The notes under the pieces are model-generated. The model had not been told where the DNA came from and did not search any database. It saw only the letters and a list, made by a program, of their open reading frames with translations. Positions 25,875 to 32,719 of a DNA stretch of 36,424 bases are shown piece by piece; position 1 is the first letter of the stretch, and every line of letters begins with the position of its first letter. The position numbers and the translations under genes were made by a program. Origin of the DNA: an uncultured Eubacteriales bacterium (GTDB lineage: Bacteria; Bacillota; Clostridia; Oscillospirales; CAG-272); the NCBI GenBank assembly GCA_934401725.1, contig CAKRSS010000020.1, positions 1-36,424 on the forward strand, written 5' to 3'.

Positions 25875-27626
25875 TCAAAGTCCCATGCAGGCGTAAACTA
25901 TGTTGCGCAGGCGGGGATGGATTATGCGCTCCTGGCTGTTGAGCATGTGCTGAACGTAGAATATCGAGAGTCCGTTTGTGTCGTCGGCGCACATGAAGGC
26001 ACCGCCGGTGCCTGCCCAACCGAACTCACCGAGCGGCGAGAGCGAGCCGAGCGTGCGGTCGATATGCGTCCGGACGCCGAGACCGTAGCCGTAGCCCTCA
26101 AACTGCGGGAAGGCGCGGTGGAAGTCGTCGAGGCGGACGGCGTCAAGCTGGTTCTCGTGCATCAGCCTGACAGTGGAGGGCGCCAGTATGCGCTGACCGT
26201 TCGGCGCTTTGCCGCCGCAGGCCAGCATGTCGGTGAAGCGGCTCATGTCCTCAAGCGTGGAGATGAGTCCCGCCCCGCCGCTCTCATAGCCCGGGCCGAG
26301 AATAAAGCTGTTTGTCAGCGGCACGGAGACCGCCTTCTTCTGCTTTTCGTTGTAGCGGTACTGCCCTGCCAGACGGTCAAGGTCGACCTCGGCGAGGTGG
26401 TAGTGCGAGTCCTTCATGCCGAGCGGGCGGAATATCTCGCGCTCAACGAACTCGGAGAACTTCACCCCGGACACCACCTCTACCAGCGCGGCCAGCACGT
26501 CGTGAGACAGGCCGTACAGCCACTGTGTGGAGGGATCGAAGCTCAGCGGCGAGCGCGCGAACGCGCGCACAATCTCGCGCGTGGGGCAAATGCCGTCGGT
26601 GGCCTGAATGGCGTCGTCGATATTTGCGGTGGCGAGGTTGTAGTTAAGTCCCGAGGACATGGTGAACAGGTCAAGCACGCGCATGGTGTGCTTCGTGGGC
26701 TGTGAATATGTTCCGCGGCTGTATTCGAGATCTGCAAACTCGGGCAGATAGTCGGACACGGGGTCGGTGAGCAGTATCTTGCCCTGCTCGAGCAGCCTGA
26801 GCGCGGCCACGCAGGTCACGGGCTTGGAGCAGGAGTACATGTAGAACTGCGCGTCATCACGCAGAGGCGCTTGGCTGTCGGCATTCTGTGTACCGGCCTG
26901 CGCGCGGAACAGCTCGCGGTGTCCCTGGCGCACGCTGATACCGACCGCCGGGACGCCGAAGTCCTCGACGAGGTAGCGCAGGTAGTCAGCGAGCGCGGTG
27001 AAGTCGTGCTGCTCAAGCGCCGCAGGAGCCGCGCTTCTTCTGACGTCGGCAGCCTTGATGAAGCTGCCGTTCGACGGCACGACATCGGCGAGACTTACGC
27101 CAAGCTCGGCCGCCAGCTTCTTTGCGGACGGCATCGCGGGAGCCGCGCGGTGCGCGGCGGAGGTTGCGGACACCGCGGTCGCGGCGCTGACTGTCATATT
27201 GAAGGCGACGTTCGCCGTCTTGACCTCGGGAGCCTTCGCGGCAGCCCCGGCCTTTTTATCGGCGCTGTCGGACGGCTTTTCAGCCGGTTTTTCAGCCGGT
27301 TTCTCAACCGGTTTCTCGGCGGGCTTTTCCTCAGCGACTGCGTCGGCTGCGTCAGCCTTTTTGCCCGACTTTGCCGCCTCGAGATCGGCCTCGTCGCCGA
27401 CCTCAAACAGCAGGCTTCCGGCGTCAACCACCTGGAAGTCCTCAACATAAACGCCGCAGACGTATCCGGTCGCAAAGCTCTCGACCGGCAGCGTGGCCTT
27501 GTCGGTCTCGACCTCGGCCACCACCTGCCCGCGCGTGACCTTGTCACCGACCTTGACGCAGACGCGCGTCACGGTTGCGGTGTCGGTGGTCTGACCGGCG
27601 CTGGGCATTATGATCTTTTTTATCAT
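25875..27626 (-). CDS. E2-like lipoyl and subunit-binding protein fused to a serine beta-lactamase-fold hydrolase
   Basis: A 583-residue protein with an E2-like front and a different catalytic end. Residues 1-78 are a lipoyl domain (KIIMPSAGQTTDTATV, with VETDKATLPV placing the lipoyl lysine at 43). Residues 95-125 are a tandem EKPA linker, and about 130-160 are Ala-rich. Residues 165-198 form a peripheral subunit-binding domain (SAKKLAAELGVSLADVVP...FIKAADVRR). Residues 205-583 are a class C beta-lactamase/esterase-type domain with SxxK (Ser265, Lys268 in YSCSK), Tyr371 in WLYGLSHDVLAALVE, and the third box FGWAGTGGAF (537-539). The 2-oxo-acid dehydrogenase acyltransferase core and its HxxxDG motif are absent. 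The frame is unbroken. The gene lies 17 bases after E1 beta, where an E2 gene would be. The likely role is to accept an acyl group on the lipoyl arm and hand it to Ser265 for hydrolysis or transfer; this is inference. Confidence 0.93.
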   Translation of the reverse strand: MIKKIIMPSAGQTTDTATVTRVCVKVGDKVTRGQVVAEVETDKATLPVESFATGYVCGVYVEDFQVVDAGSLLFEVGDEADLEAAKSGKKADAADAVAEEKPAEKPVEKPAEKPAEKPSDSADKKAGAAAKAPEVKTANVAFNMTVSAATAVSATSAAHRAAPAMPSAKKLAAELGVSLADVVPSNGSFIKAADVRRSAAPAALEQHDFTALADYLRYLVEDFGVPAVGISVRQGHRELFRAQAGTQNADSQAPLRDDAQFYMYSCSKPVTCVAALRLLEQGKILLTDPVSDYLPEFADLEYSRGTYSQPTKHTMRVLDLFTMSSGLNYNLATANIDDAIQATDGICPTREIVRAFARSPLSFDPSTQWLYGLSHDVLAALVEVVSGVKFSEFVEREIFRPLGMKDSHYHLAEVDLDRLAGQYRYNEKQKKAVSVPLTNSFILGPGYESGGAGLISTLEDMSRFTDMLACGGKAPNGQRILAPSTVRLMHENQLDAVRLDDFHRAFPQFEGYGYGLGVRTHIDRTLGSLSPLGEFGWAGTGGAFMCADDTNGLSIFYVQHMLNSQERIIHPRLRNIVYACMGL

Positions 27627-27643
27627 GGCAATCCGTCCTTGTC

Positions 27644-28696
27644 TTACATGCGCGCGAGCTTGCGTGCGGCGTCGGCAATGCGGTCGGTGGAAGGAATGAC
27701 GTAATCCTCGAGCACGGGCGAGAAGGGCGCGGGCGTGTCAAACGCGGCAACGCGGACGATGGGCGCGTCAAGCAGGAAGATTTCGTTCTCTGCGAAGTAG
27801 GAAGCGACCTGTGCACCCCAGCCGCAGTTGTATGTATCCTCGTGGACTATCATGAGCTTGCCCGTCTTGCGGACAGACTCGACAACCGTCTCGTAGTCGA
27901 ACGGCAGCAGCGTGCGCGGGTCGATGACCTCGCAGCTGATACCCTCCTCGGCCAGCTTGTCGGCGGCCTGGAGCGCGCGGTGGTTCATCAGCAGGTTGGC
28001 GACGATGGTAACGTCGGTTCCCTCGCGGCGGACAGCGGCCTTACCGAACGGAATTGTGTAATCCTCATCCGGAACCTCGCCGGACGAGTTGATAGCGCCG
28101 GCCTCCTTGCGCTTGGATCCGTAGAGCAGCTTGTGCTCGAAGAAAATGACGGGGTTATCGTCGCGGATAGCCGTCTTCATAAGCCCCTTTGCGTCGTAAG
28201 CCGTGGAGGGGCAGACGACCTTGAGTCCGGGGACGTGTGCAAAATAGGTCTCGGGCGACTGTGCGTGCTGCGCGCCGCGGTTGGTCGCACCCGACGGACA
28301 TCTCATGACCATGGGCACCTTGACCTTGCCGCCGGACATGTACCGCATTTTGGCAGCCTGGTTGACCAGCTGATCCATCATGCAGAAGAGGAAGTCGCAG
28401 TACTGAAGGTCGGCGACGGGGCGCATACCCATCATAGCCGAGCCGACGCAGGCACCGGCGATAAGTATCTCGGAAATAGGCGTGTTGATGGCGCGGCCTA
28501 CGCCGTCCACCTGCTTATGTCCGGGGATGGGGGGGAAGTAACCGAACTCGTCACCGATACCCTTCGTAACGGTGAAAGCGCCGCCCATGCCACCGGGGAT
28601 GTCCTCATCCTCGCCCATGCAGTAGACGCTGGGATCACGACGCATTTCCTCGGCGATAGCCGCCTTGAGGGCGTCGGCAATTGAAAGTACAGCCAT
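27644..28696 (-). CDS. 2-oxo-acid (or acetoin) dehydrogenase E1, beta subunit
   Basis: The 350-residue beta chain of the thiamine-dependent E1 heterotetramer. It has the transketolase-like pyrimidine-binding domain (about 5-180, with YCMGEDEDIPGGMGGAF and INTPISEILIAGACVG) and a C-terminal transketolase domain with EVIDPRTLLPFDYETV and MIVHEDTYNCGWGAQV. Length is normal. Its ATG overlaps the stop codon of the alpha-subunit gene by one base (TGATG), indicating coupled translation and equal amounts of the subunits. Sequence style is that of the PdhB/AcoB/BkdB group. I cannot assign the substrate (pyruvate, branched-chain 2-oxo acid or acetoin) by eye. It needs TPP, whose uptake is riboswitch-controlled elsewhere in the window. 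Confidence 0.94.
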   Translation of the reverse strand: MAVLSIADALKAAIAEEMRRDPSVYCMGEDEDIPGGMGGAFTVTKGIGDEFGYFPPIPGHKQVDGVGRAINTPISEILIAGACVGSAMMGMRPVADLQYCDFLFCMMDQLVNQAAKMRYMSGGKVKVPMVMRCPSGATNRGAQHAQSPETYFAHVPGLKVVCPSTAYDAKGLMKTAIRDDNPVIFFEHKLLYGSKRKEAGAINSSGEVPDEDYTIPFGKAAVRREGTDVTIVANLLMNHRALQAADKLAEEGISCEVIDPRTLLPFDYETVVESVRKTGKLMIVHEDTYNCGWGAQVASYFAENEIFLLDAPIVRVAAFDTPAPFSPVLEDYVIPSTDRIADAARKLARM

Positions 28697-29682
28697 CAGT
28701 TGTTACCTCCTTCGCAATAAACATCTTCAAGCGCGGACTCAAGCGTCGGGAAGGGCGCTTTCTGAGCATATTCCACGCAATCCTCAATTTCGTTCTCGAC
28801 CTCGGCCTCCATAGCGGCGAGCTCTTCCTCGGTGGTCACGTTCTCGGCGAGCAACTTCTCGCGGAACAGCCTGACGGGGTCGCGGTCGTTGAGCCAGTAG
28901 TTCTCCTCGTCCTTCGGACGGTAGCCGCAGGCGTCGTTACGCGAGTGACCGCCGCGGCGGTAGGTCTTGAGCTCGAGAATGGTCGGGCCCTCGCCCGCTC
29001 TTGCGCGGGCGATGGCGCGCTCTGCTGCCTCGTTGACGGCCAGCACGTCGTTGCCGTCGACGACCTCGGCGGGAATGCCGTAGGCCACGGCGCGGTCAGC
29101 AGCGGGGTTGTCCATGTTGCAGGTCAGGTGGATGGAGGTGGTCGCCGAGTAGAGATTGTTCTCGCAGACGAACACCACCGGCAGCTTCCATACGGCGGCC
29201 ACGTTCATGGTCTCGTGGAAGGAGCCCTCGTTGGTCGCGCCGTCGCCCATGAAGGACATGGCGACGTTGTCGCGTCCCTGCATCTTGAAGGCCAGCGCAG
29301 CGCCCGCGGCAATCGGAATGTTGCCGCCGACGATGGCGTTTGCAGGAGGCAGACCGAGATCGAAGTCACCGGTGTGCATAGCGCCGCCCTTGCCGTGGCA
29401 GCAGCCCTCCGCCTTGCCGAACATCTCGCACATCATGGCGCGCAGGCTGACTCCCTTCGCAATATCGTGTCCCGCCGGGCGGTGCGTCGAGAAAACGACG
29501 TCCTCGCGGCGGAGGTCGTAAATCATACCGACAGCCGAGGCTTCCTCGCCGTGGCTCTGGTGGATGGTTCCGGGCATAATGCCCTCAAGGAACAGAAAAT
29601 AGATGCGCTCCTCATACTTGCGTATGGTGTACATCTTGCGGTACATACCAAGGGCTTTTTCCCTTTGCGGCATATGTGGCAT
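28696..29682 (-). CDS. 2-oxo-acid (or acetoin) dehydrogenase E1, alpha subunit
   Basis: The 328-residue alpha chain of E1. It contains FSTHRPAGHDIAKG and KGGAMHTGDFDLGLPPAN. The TPP/Mg motif runs from GDG (146-148) and Asn151 to the closing NN (175-176). The mobile loop contains YRRGGHSRNDACGYR. AAGGAG lies 8 bases before the ATG at 29682. It is the first gene of the five-gene operon and has a near-consensus promoter. It decarboxylates the substrate on TPP and, with the beta subunit, reductively acylates a lipoyl lysine. In this operon the only lipoyl carrier is the hydrolase fusion at 25875-27626. The AcoA-like look makes acetoin or a diketone a possible substrate. Confidence 0.95.
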   Translation of the reverse strand: MPHMPQREKALGMYRKMYTIRKYEERIYFLFLEGIMPGTIHQSHGEEASAVGMIYDLRREDVVFSTHRPAGHDIAKGVSLRAMMCEMFGKAEGCCHGKGGAMHTGDFDLGLPPANAIVGGNIPIAAGAALAFKMQGRDNVAMSFMGDGATNEGSFHETMNVAAVWKLPVVFVCENNLYSATTSIHLTCNMDNPAADRAVAYGIPAEVVDGNDVLAVNEAAERAIARARAGEGPTILELKTYRRGGHSRNDACGYRPKDEENYWLNDRDPVRLFREKLLAENVTTEEELAAMEAEVENEIEDCVEYAQKAPFPTLESALEDVYCEGGNN

Positions 29683-29701
29683 TTTGTTGTTCTCCTTCTT
29701 G

Positions 29702-29711
29702 TGTAATTACA
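29702..29711. promoter_or_regulatory. Candidate operator palindrome, E1 side
   Basis: A perfect 10-bp palindrome TGTAATTACA in the leader of the E1 alpha gene, between the transcription start and the ribosome binding site. The same 10 bases recur at 29827-29836. Confidence 0.5.
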
Positions 29712-29754
29712 TCGTGTCCGTCATGCGGACTGAGAAAAATTTGCTTACAGCATA

Positions 29755-29783
29755 ATTATAAACCCTCCCGCACCATAAGTCAA
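29755..29783 (-). promoter_or_regulatory. Promoter of the lipoyl operon
   Basis: Minus strand: TTGACT (29783-29778), 17-base spacer, TATAAT (29760-29755). The leader to the E1 alpha ATG is about 65 bases. Confidence 0.88.
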
Positions 29784-29826
29784 CGGCGAAAGACGGCGAA
29801 AGGCCATTTTTTGAGGATTTGGGCGC

Positions 29827-29836
29827 TGTAATTACA
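29827..29836. promoter_or_regulatory. Candidate operator palindrome, lplA side
   Basis: The second TGTAATTACA, 16 bases upstream of the -35 box of lplA and between the two divergent promoters. It is a plausible shared regulator site with 29702-29711. Confidence 0.5.
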
Positions 29837-29852
29837 CTTTTTGAAAATCCGC

Positions 29853-29881
29853 TTGACAGCCCCGCCCGGGTGATGTATAAT
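29853..29881 (+). promoter_or_regulatory. Promoter of lplA
   Basis: Perfect TTGACA (29853-29858), 17-base spacer, perfect TATAAT (29876-29881). It is divergent from the lipoyl operon promoter. Confidence 0.92.
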
Positions 29882-29914
29882 AGCTCGTGAAAAACGCAAA
29901 GGCAAGGGTAAAAA

Positions 29915-30883
29915 ATGATTAAAAAACTGACACTCTGCATCTCCGGGAGCCTCGACCCCTACTACAACATGGCCGCCGAGCGCCACCTGACCGAGACCGT
30001 CGGCGACGACGAGGTGGTGCTGTATCTCTGGCGCAACCAGCGCACCGTCGTAATCGGGCGCAACCAGAACTGCTGGGCGGAATGCCGCGTCAGCACGCTT
30101 GAGGCTGACGGCGGACACCTCGCGCGGCGGCTGTCTGGCGGCGGAGCCGTCTATCACGACGCCGGAAATCTCAACTTCACCTTCGCCGCCACGTCGGAAA
30201 ACTACGACGTCGCGCGGCAGTGCTCTGTCATCGCCGCGGCGGTCGGACGCTTCGGCATTGAGGCCGAGGTCAGCGGGCGCAACGACATACTCGCCTATGG
30301 CGCCAAGTTCTCCGGCAACGCCTTCTGGTGCTTCGGCGACCGCCGCTACCACCACGGCACAATTCTCATCAAAACCGACACCGAGGCCATGTCGCGCTAC
30401 CTCAGCGTCCCGGCGGACAAGCTGAAGGCCAAAGGCGTGGCGTCGGTGCGCTCGCGCGTGGTCAACCTGTCCTCGCTGTCAGAGGATATCAACGTCGACA
30501 CCATGACCTCGGCACTCGCCGAGGCGTTCGGCAAGGTTTACGGCCTGCCCGTCGCCGAGCGCCCCATGCCGACGGACACCGTGCTCGCCCCCATACGCGC
30601 CGAGTTCGCCTCCCCGGACTGGAAATACAGCCGCACGCCCGAGTTTTCGCATAAAATTTCAGACAGATTCCCCTGGGGCGGCATCACGCTCGAGCTCGAC
30701 GTGCGCGAGGGTCACGTCGTCGACTGCGAGGTGTTCTCCGACGCGCTCGACGCCGAATATATCGCCTCTCTCGCCTCCCGCCTGCGCGGCTGTCTCTACA
30801 ACGCCCGCGCCCTCTCCGCCGCCCTCGGCTCCGAAAACGCCCAGTCCCACGACATCGCCGCCCTGCTCACCCGGGAAATCTGA
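29915..30883 (+). CDS. lplA: Lipoate-protein ligase A
   Basis: Activates lipoate with ATP and attaches it to the lysine of lipoyl domains. The 322-residue protein has the large catalytic domain with YYNMAAERHL, RRLSGGGAVYHD (71-82) and GRNDILAYGAKFSGNAFW, where Lys131 matches the catalytic lysine. It also has the C-terminal accessory domain (KISDRFPWGGITLELDVREG), so it should carry out both activation and transfer. It uses a consensus promoter and has AAGGG 7 bases before the ATG. It is divergent from the operon whose third gene carries a lipoyl lysine, and is therefore the probable modifying enzyme. No lipoate synthase is seen, so lipoate is probably scavenged. Confidence 0.96.
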   Translation: MIKKLTLCISGSLDPYYNMAAERHLTETVGDDEVVLYLWRNQRTVVIGRNQNCWAECRVSTLEADGGHLARRLSGGGAVYHDAGNLNFTFAATSENYDVARQCSVIAAAVGRFGIEAEVSGRNDILAYGAKFSGNAFWCFGDRRYHHGTILIKTDTEAMSRYLSVPADKLKAKGVASVRSRVVNLSSLSEDINVDTMTSALAEAFGKVYGLPVAERPMPTDTVLAPIRAEFASPDWKYSRTPEFSHKISDRFPWGGITLELDVREGHVVDCEVFSDALDAEYIASLASRLRGCLYNARALSAALGSENAQSHDIAALLTREI

Positions 30884-30938
30884 CGGACACCGTCCCCATC
30901 ACCCGGAAAATCCGGCGCTGGCCGCTCCTGTAGGGACC

Positions 30939-30953
30939 GGCGTCCCCGACGCC
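30939..30953. repeat. Small REP-like hairpin
   Basis: GGCGTC, loop CCC, GACGCC, within the phrase TGTAGGGACCGGCGTCCCC. It lies between lplA and its terminator. It has the look of a small dispersed palindromic repeat; only one copy is in this window. Confidence 0.4.
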
Positions 30954-30971
30954 TTTCCAAAAACAAAAATC

Positions 30972-31003
30972 CCGGCAGAAGCGAAACGCTTCTGCCGGTT
31001 TTT
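30972..31003. terminator. Bidirectional terminator between lplA and pyk
   Basis: CCGGCAGAAGCG (30972-30983), loop AAA, CGCTTCTGCCGG (30987-30998). T's follow on the plus strand and also on the minus strand (AAAAAT before the stem). It serves the convergent lplA and pyruvate kinase genes. Confidence 0.92.
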
Positions 31004-31044
31004 AGGCTTCACCGCGCCATCCGGGCGCTGCATGGTTATGCCTT
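31004..31044. repeat. Short form of the MITE-like element
   Basis: It starts AGGCTTCACCGCG, as the full elements at 3223 and 11047 do, and ends GGTTATGCCTT, close to their right end GGTGATGCCTT. The internal 100 bases are missing. It could be a solo end-pair left by internal deletion. Confidence 0.55.
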
Positions 31045-31047
31045 TAT

Positions 31048-32463
31048 TTACTTTATCGTCTCAAACTTGATAAGGCTCGTGTTGCCCGACTGGCCGTTGG
31101 TGAGTCCGCCGGTGATGACGATTTTGTCGCCATTCTTGACGATTCCGGACTCCTTGGCGCAGCGCGTCGCGTGGTAGAACAGCACGTCCGTCGACTGGAA
31201 CTCCTCGCTCATCACGGGCGTCACCGCCCAGGAGAGCGCCAGCTTGCGCCAGACCTTGGGGTCTGTCGTCATACCGATAATGGGCTTGGGCGAGCGGAAG
31301 CGCGAGACCATGCGCGCCGTCGCACCGCTGCGCGTGCAGACCACTATCAGCGCCGCGTCGATGTCGATGGACAGCGCGCAGGTCGCGTGAGAAATGGCAT
31401 CTATATCGTTCTTTATCTTGAAAGCCGAGTTGTGGAAGCGCTCGGCGTAGTTGATGTCGCTCTCCGCCTGCTCGGCTATGCGCGACATAGCCTCTACCGC
31501 CTCAACCGGGTACTTGCCGACCGCAGTCTCGCCCGACAGCATGACAGCCGACGCGCCGTCATAAACCGCGTTCGCGACGTCCGAAATTTCGGCACGCGTC
31601 GGCCGCGGCTTGGAGATCATGGACTCCAGCATCTCGGTCGCGGTGATGGTGCGCTTGCCGCGGTAACGGCAGGTCGTTATAATGTGCTTCTGTATCGCGG
31701 GCAGTTGCTCGAACGGTATCTCGACGCCCATGTCGCCGCGGGCGATCATCAGACCGTCGGAGGCCTCGATTATCTCGTCTATGTTGTCGACGCCCGAGCG
31801 GTTTTCAATCTTGGCAATAAGGTCGATTTCGTCGCCGCCGTTCTCAAGCAGGAAGCGGCGCACGTCGTTGATGTTTCCGGCGTTCGAGACGAATGAGCAA
31901 GCCACAAAATCAACGTCGTTCTCAATTCCGAACAGCAAATCGGACTTGTCCTGCTCGCTCAGAAACTCCTGGCGCAGTACCTTGCCGGGGAAGCTCATAC
32001 TCTTGCGGTCGGACAGCTCGCCGCCGATAATGACGCGCGTGATAACGTCCGTGTCGGTCGTCGACTCGACGCGGAACTCGATAAGTCCGTTATTGAGAAG
32101 AATCGGGTCACCCGCGGACAGCTCGGCGGGCAGATTGGCGTAGGAGACCGCCACGCGGGTGCTGTCGCCCTCGATCTGCTTGGTCGTGAAGGTGAAGGTG
32201 TCGCCCTCTTTGAGCGTGACGCGCCCGTCCTTGAAGGTGCGTATGCGGTATTCCGGGCCCTTGGTGTCCAGCATGATAGCCACCGGCAGGCCGAGACGAT
32301 CGCGCACACGCTTGACCGTGTCCATTTTGCGCTTGTGCTCCTCGTGCGTCCCGTGCGAAAAATTGAATCTTGCAACGTTCATGCCGGCAAGCATCATTCC
32401 CTCGAGAACCTTCTCGTCATCGCATGCAGGACCTATGGTGCATATAATTTTTGTTTTTTTCAT
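31048..32463 (-). CDS. pyk: Pyruvate kinase
   Basis: Converts PEP and ADP to pyruvate and ATP, the last step of glycolysis. The 471-residue protein has the TIM-barrel start KIICTIGPACDDEKVL, ARFNFSHGTHEEH, DTKGPEYRIRTF, the IAKIENRSGVDNIDEI segment with the catalytic lysine, and ARGDMGVEIPFEQLP. The regulatory C-terminal domain contains VVCTRSGATARMVSRFRP-type sequence. It lacks the extra C-terminal PEP-utiliser domain found in some Bacillus-type enzymes. TKGPEYR replaces the common TKGPEIR. It has its own promoter and ends at the bidirectional terminator shared with lplA. It gives the cell a second PEP/pyruvate route besides ppdK. Confidence 0.97.
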   Translation of the reverse strand: MKKTKIICTIGPACDDEKVLEGMMLAGMNVARFNFSHGTHEEHKRKMDTVKRVRDRLGLPVAIMLDTKGPEYRIRTFKDGRVTLKEGDTFTFTTKQIEGDSTRVAVSYANLPAELSAGDPILLNNGLIEFRVESTTDTDVITRVIIGGELSDRKSMSFPGKVLRQEFLSEQDKSDLLFGIENDVDFVACSFVSNAGNINDVRRFLLENGGDEIDLIAKIENRSGVDNIDEIIEASDGLMIARGDMGVEIPFEQLPAIQKHIITTCRYRGKRTITATEMLESMISKPRPTRAEISDVANAVYDGASAVMLSGETAVGKYPVEAVEAMSRIAEQAESDINYAERFHNSAFKIKNDIDAISHATCALSIDIDAALIVVCTRSGATARMVSRFRSPKPIIGMTTDPKVWRKLALSWAVTPVMSEEFQSTDVLFYHATRCAKESGIVKNGDKIVITGGLTNGQSGNTSLIKFETIK

Positions 32464-32501
32464 TTTACTATCATCTCCGGATCAAATCCAAATTCAAGTT
32501 T

Positions 32502-32530
32502 ATTATATCACATATTAAAACAAAAATCAA
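32502..32530 (-). promoter_or_regulatory. Promoter of pyk
   Basis: Minus strand: TTGATT (32530-32525), 17-base spacer, TATAAT (32507-32502). CCGGAG lies before the ATG. Confidence 0.85.
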
Positions 32531-32653
32531 GCTCTTTTTGGAGAATCCTGTTATTTTGCGTCATGAGCCGCGCCGCGTCGCAAATATCGCCACGAAACGC
32601 GGATATCCGGCGTGTGAAAATATTAGTTTTTTCATTAAAATCCCTTAAAACTG

Positions 32654-32682
32654 CTGACAGATTGCGCTTTATGTGATATAAT
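32654..32682 (+). promoter_or_regulatory. Promoter of the GNAT-like gene
   Basis: CTGACA (32654-32659), 17-base spacer, TATAAT (32677-32682). The leader is about 30 bases. The rest of the pyk-GNAT gap (32464-32719) shows nothing else. Confidence 0.8.
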
Positions 32683-32719
32683 TAATTAAGGCATCAAACC
32701 ATCATTCAGCGAGGCATTC

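Noticed and set aside
27270..27340. EKPA-coding tandem repeats as a CRISPR-like array or regulatory repeat
   Set aside because: They are in-frame codon repeats inside the linker of the fusion protein, without spacers.
25875..27626. Two separate genes (truncated E2 plus beta-lactamase-like gene) joined by an assembly error
   Set aside because: The frame is continuous, the subunit-binding domain is complete, and the join lies between domain boundaries with no internal ribosome binding site noticed. I keep it as one protein, though reads should be checked.
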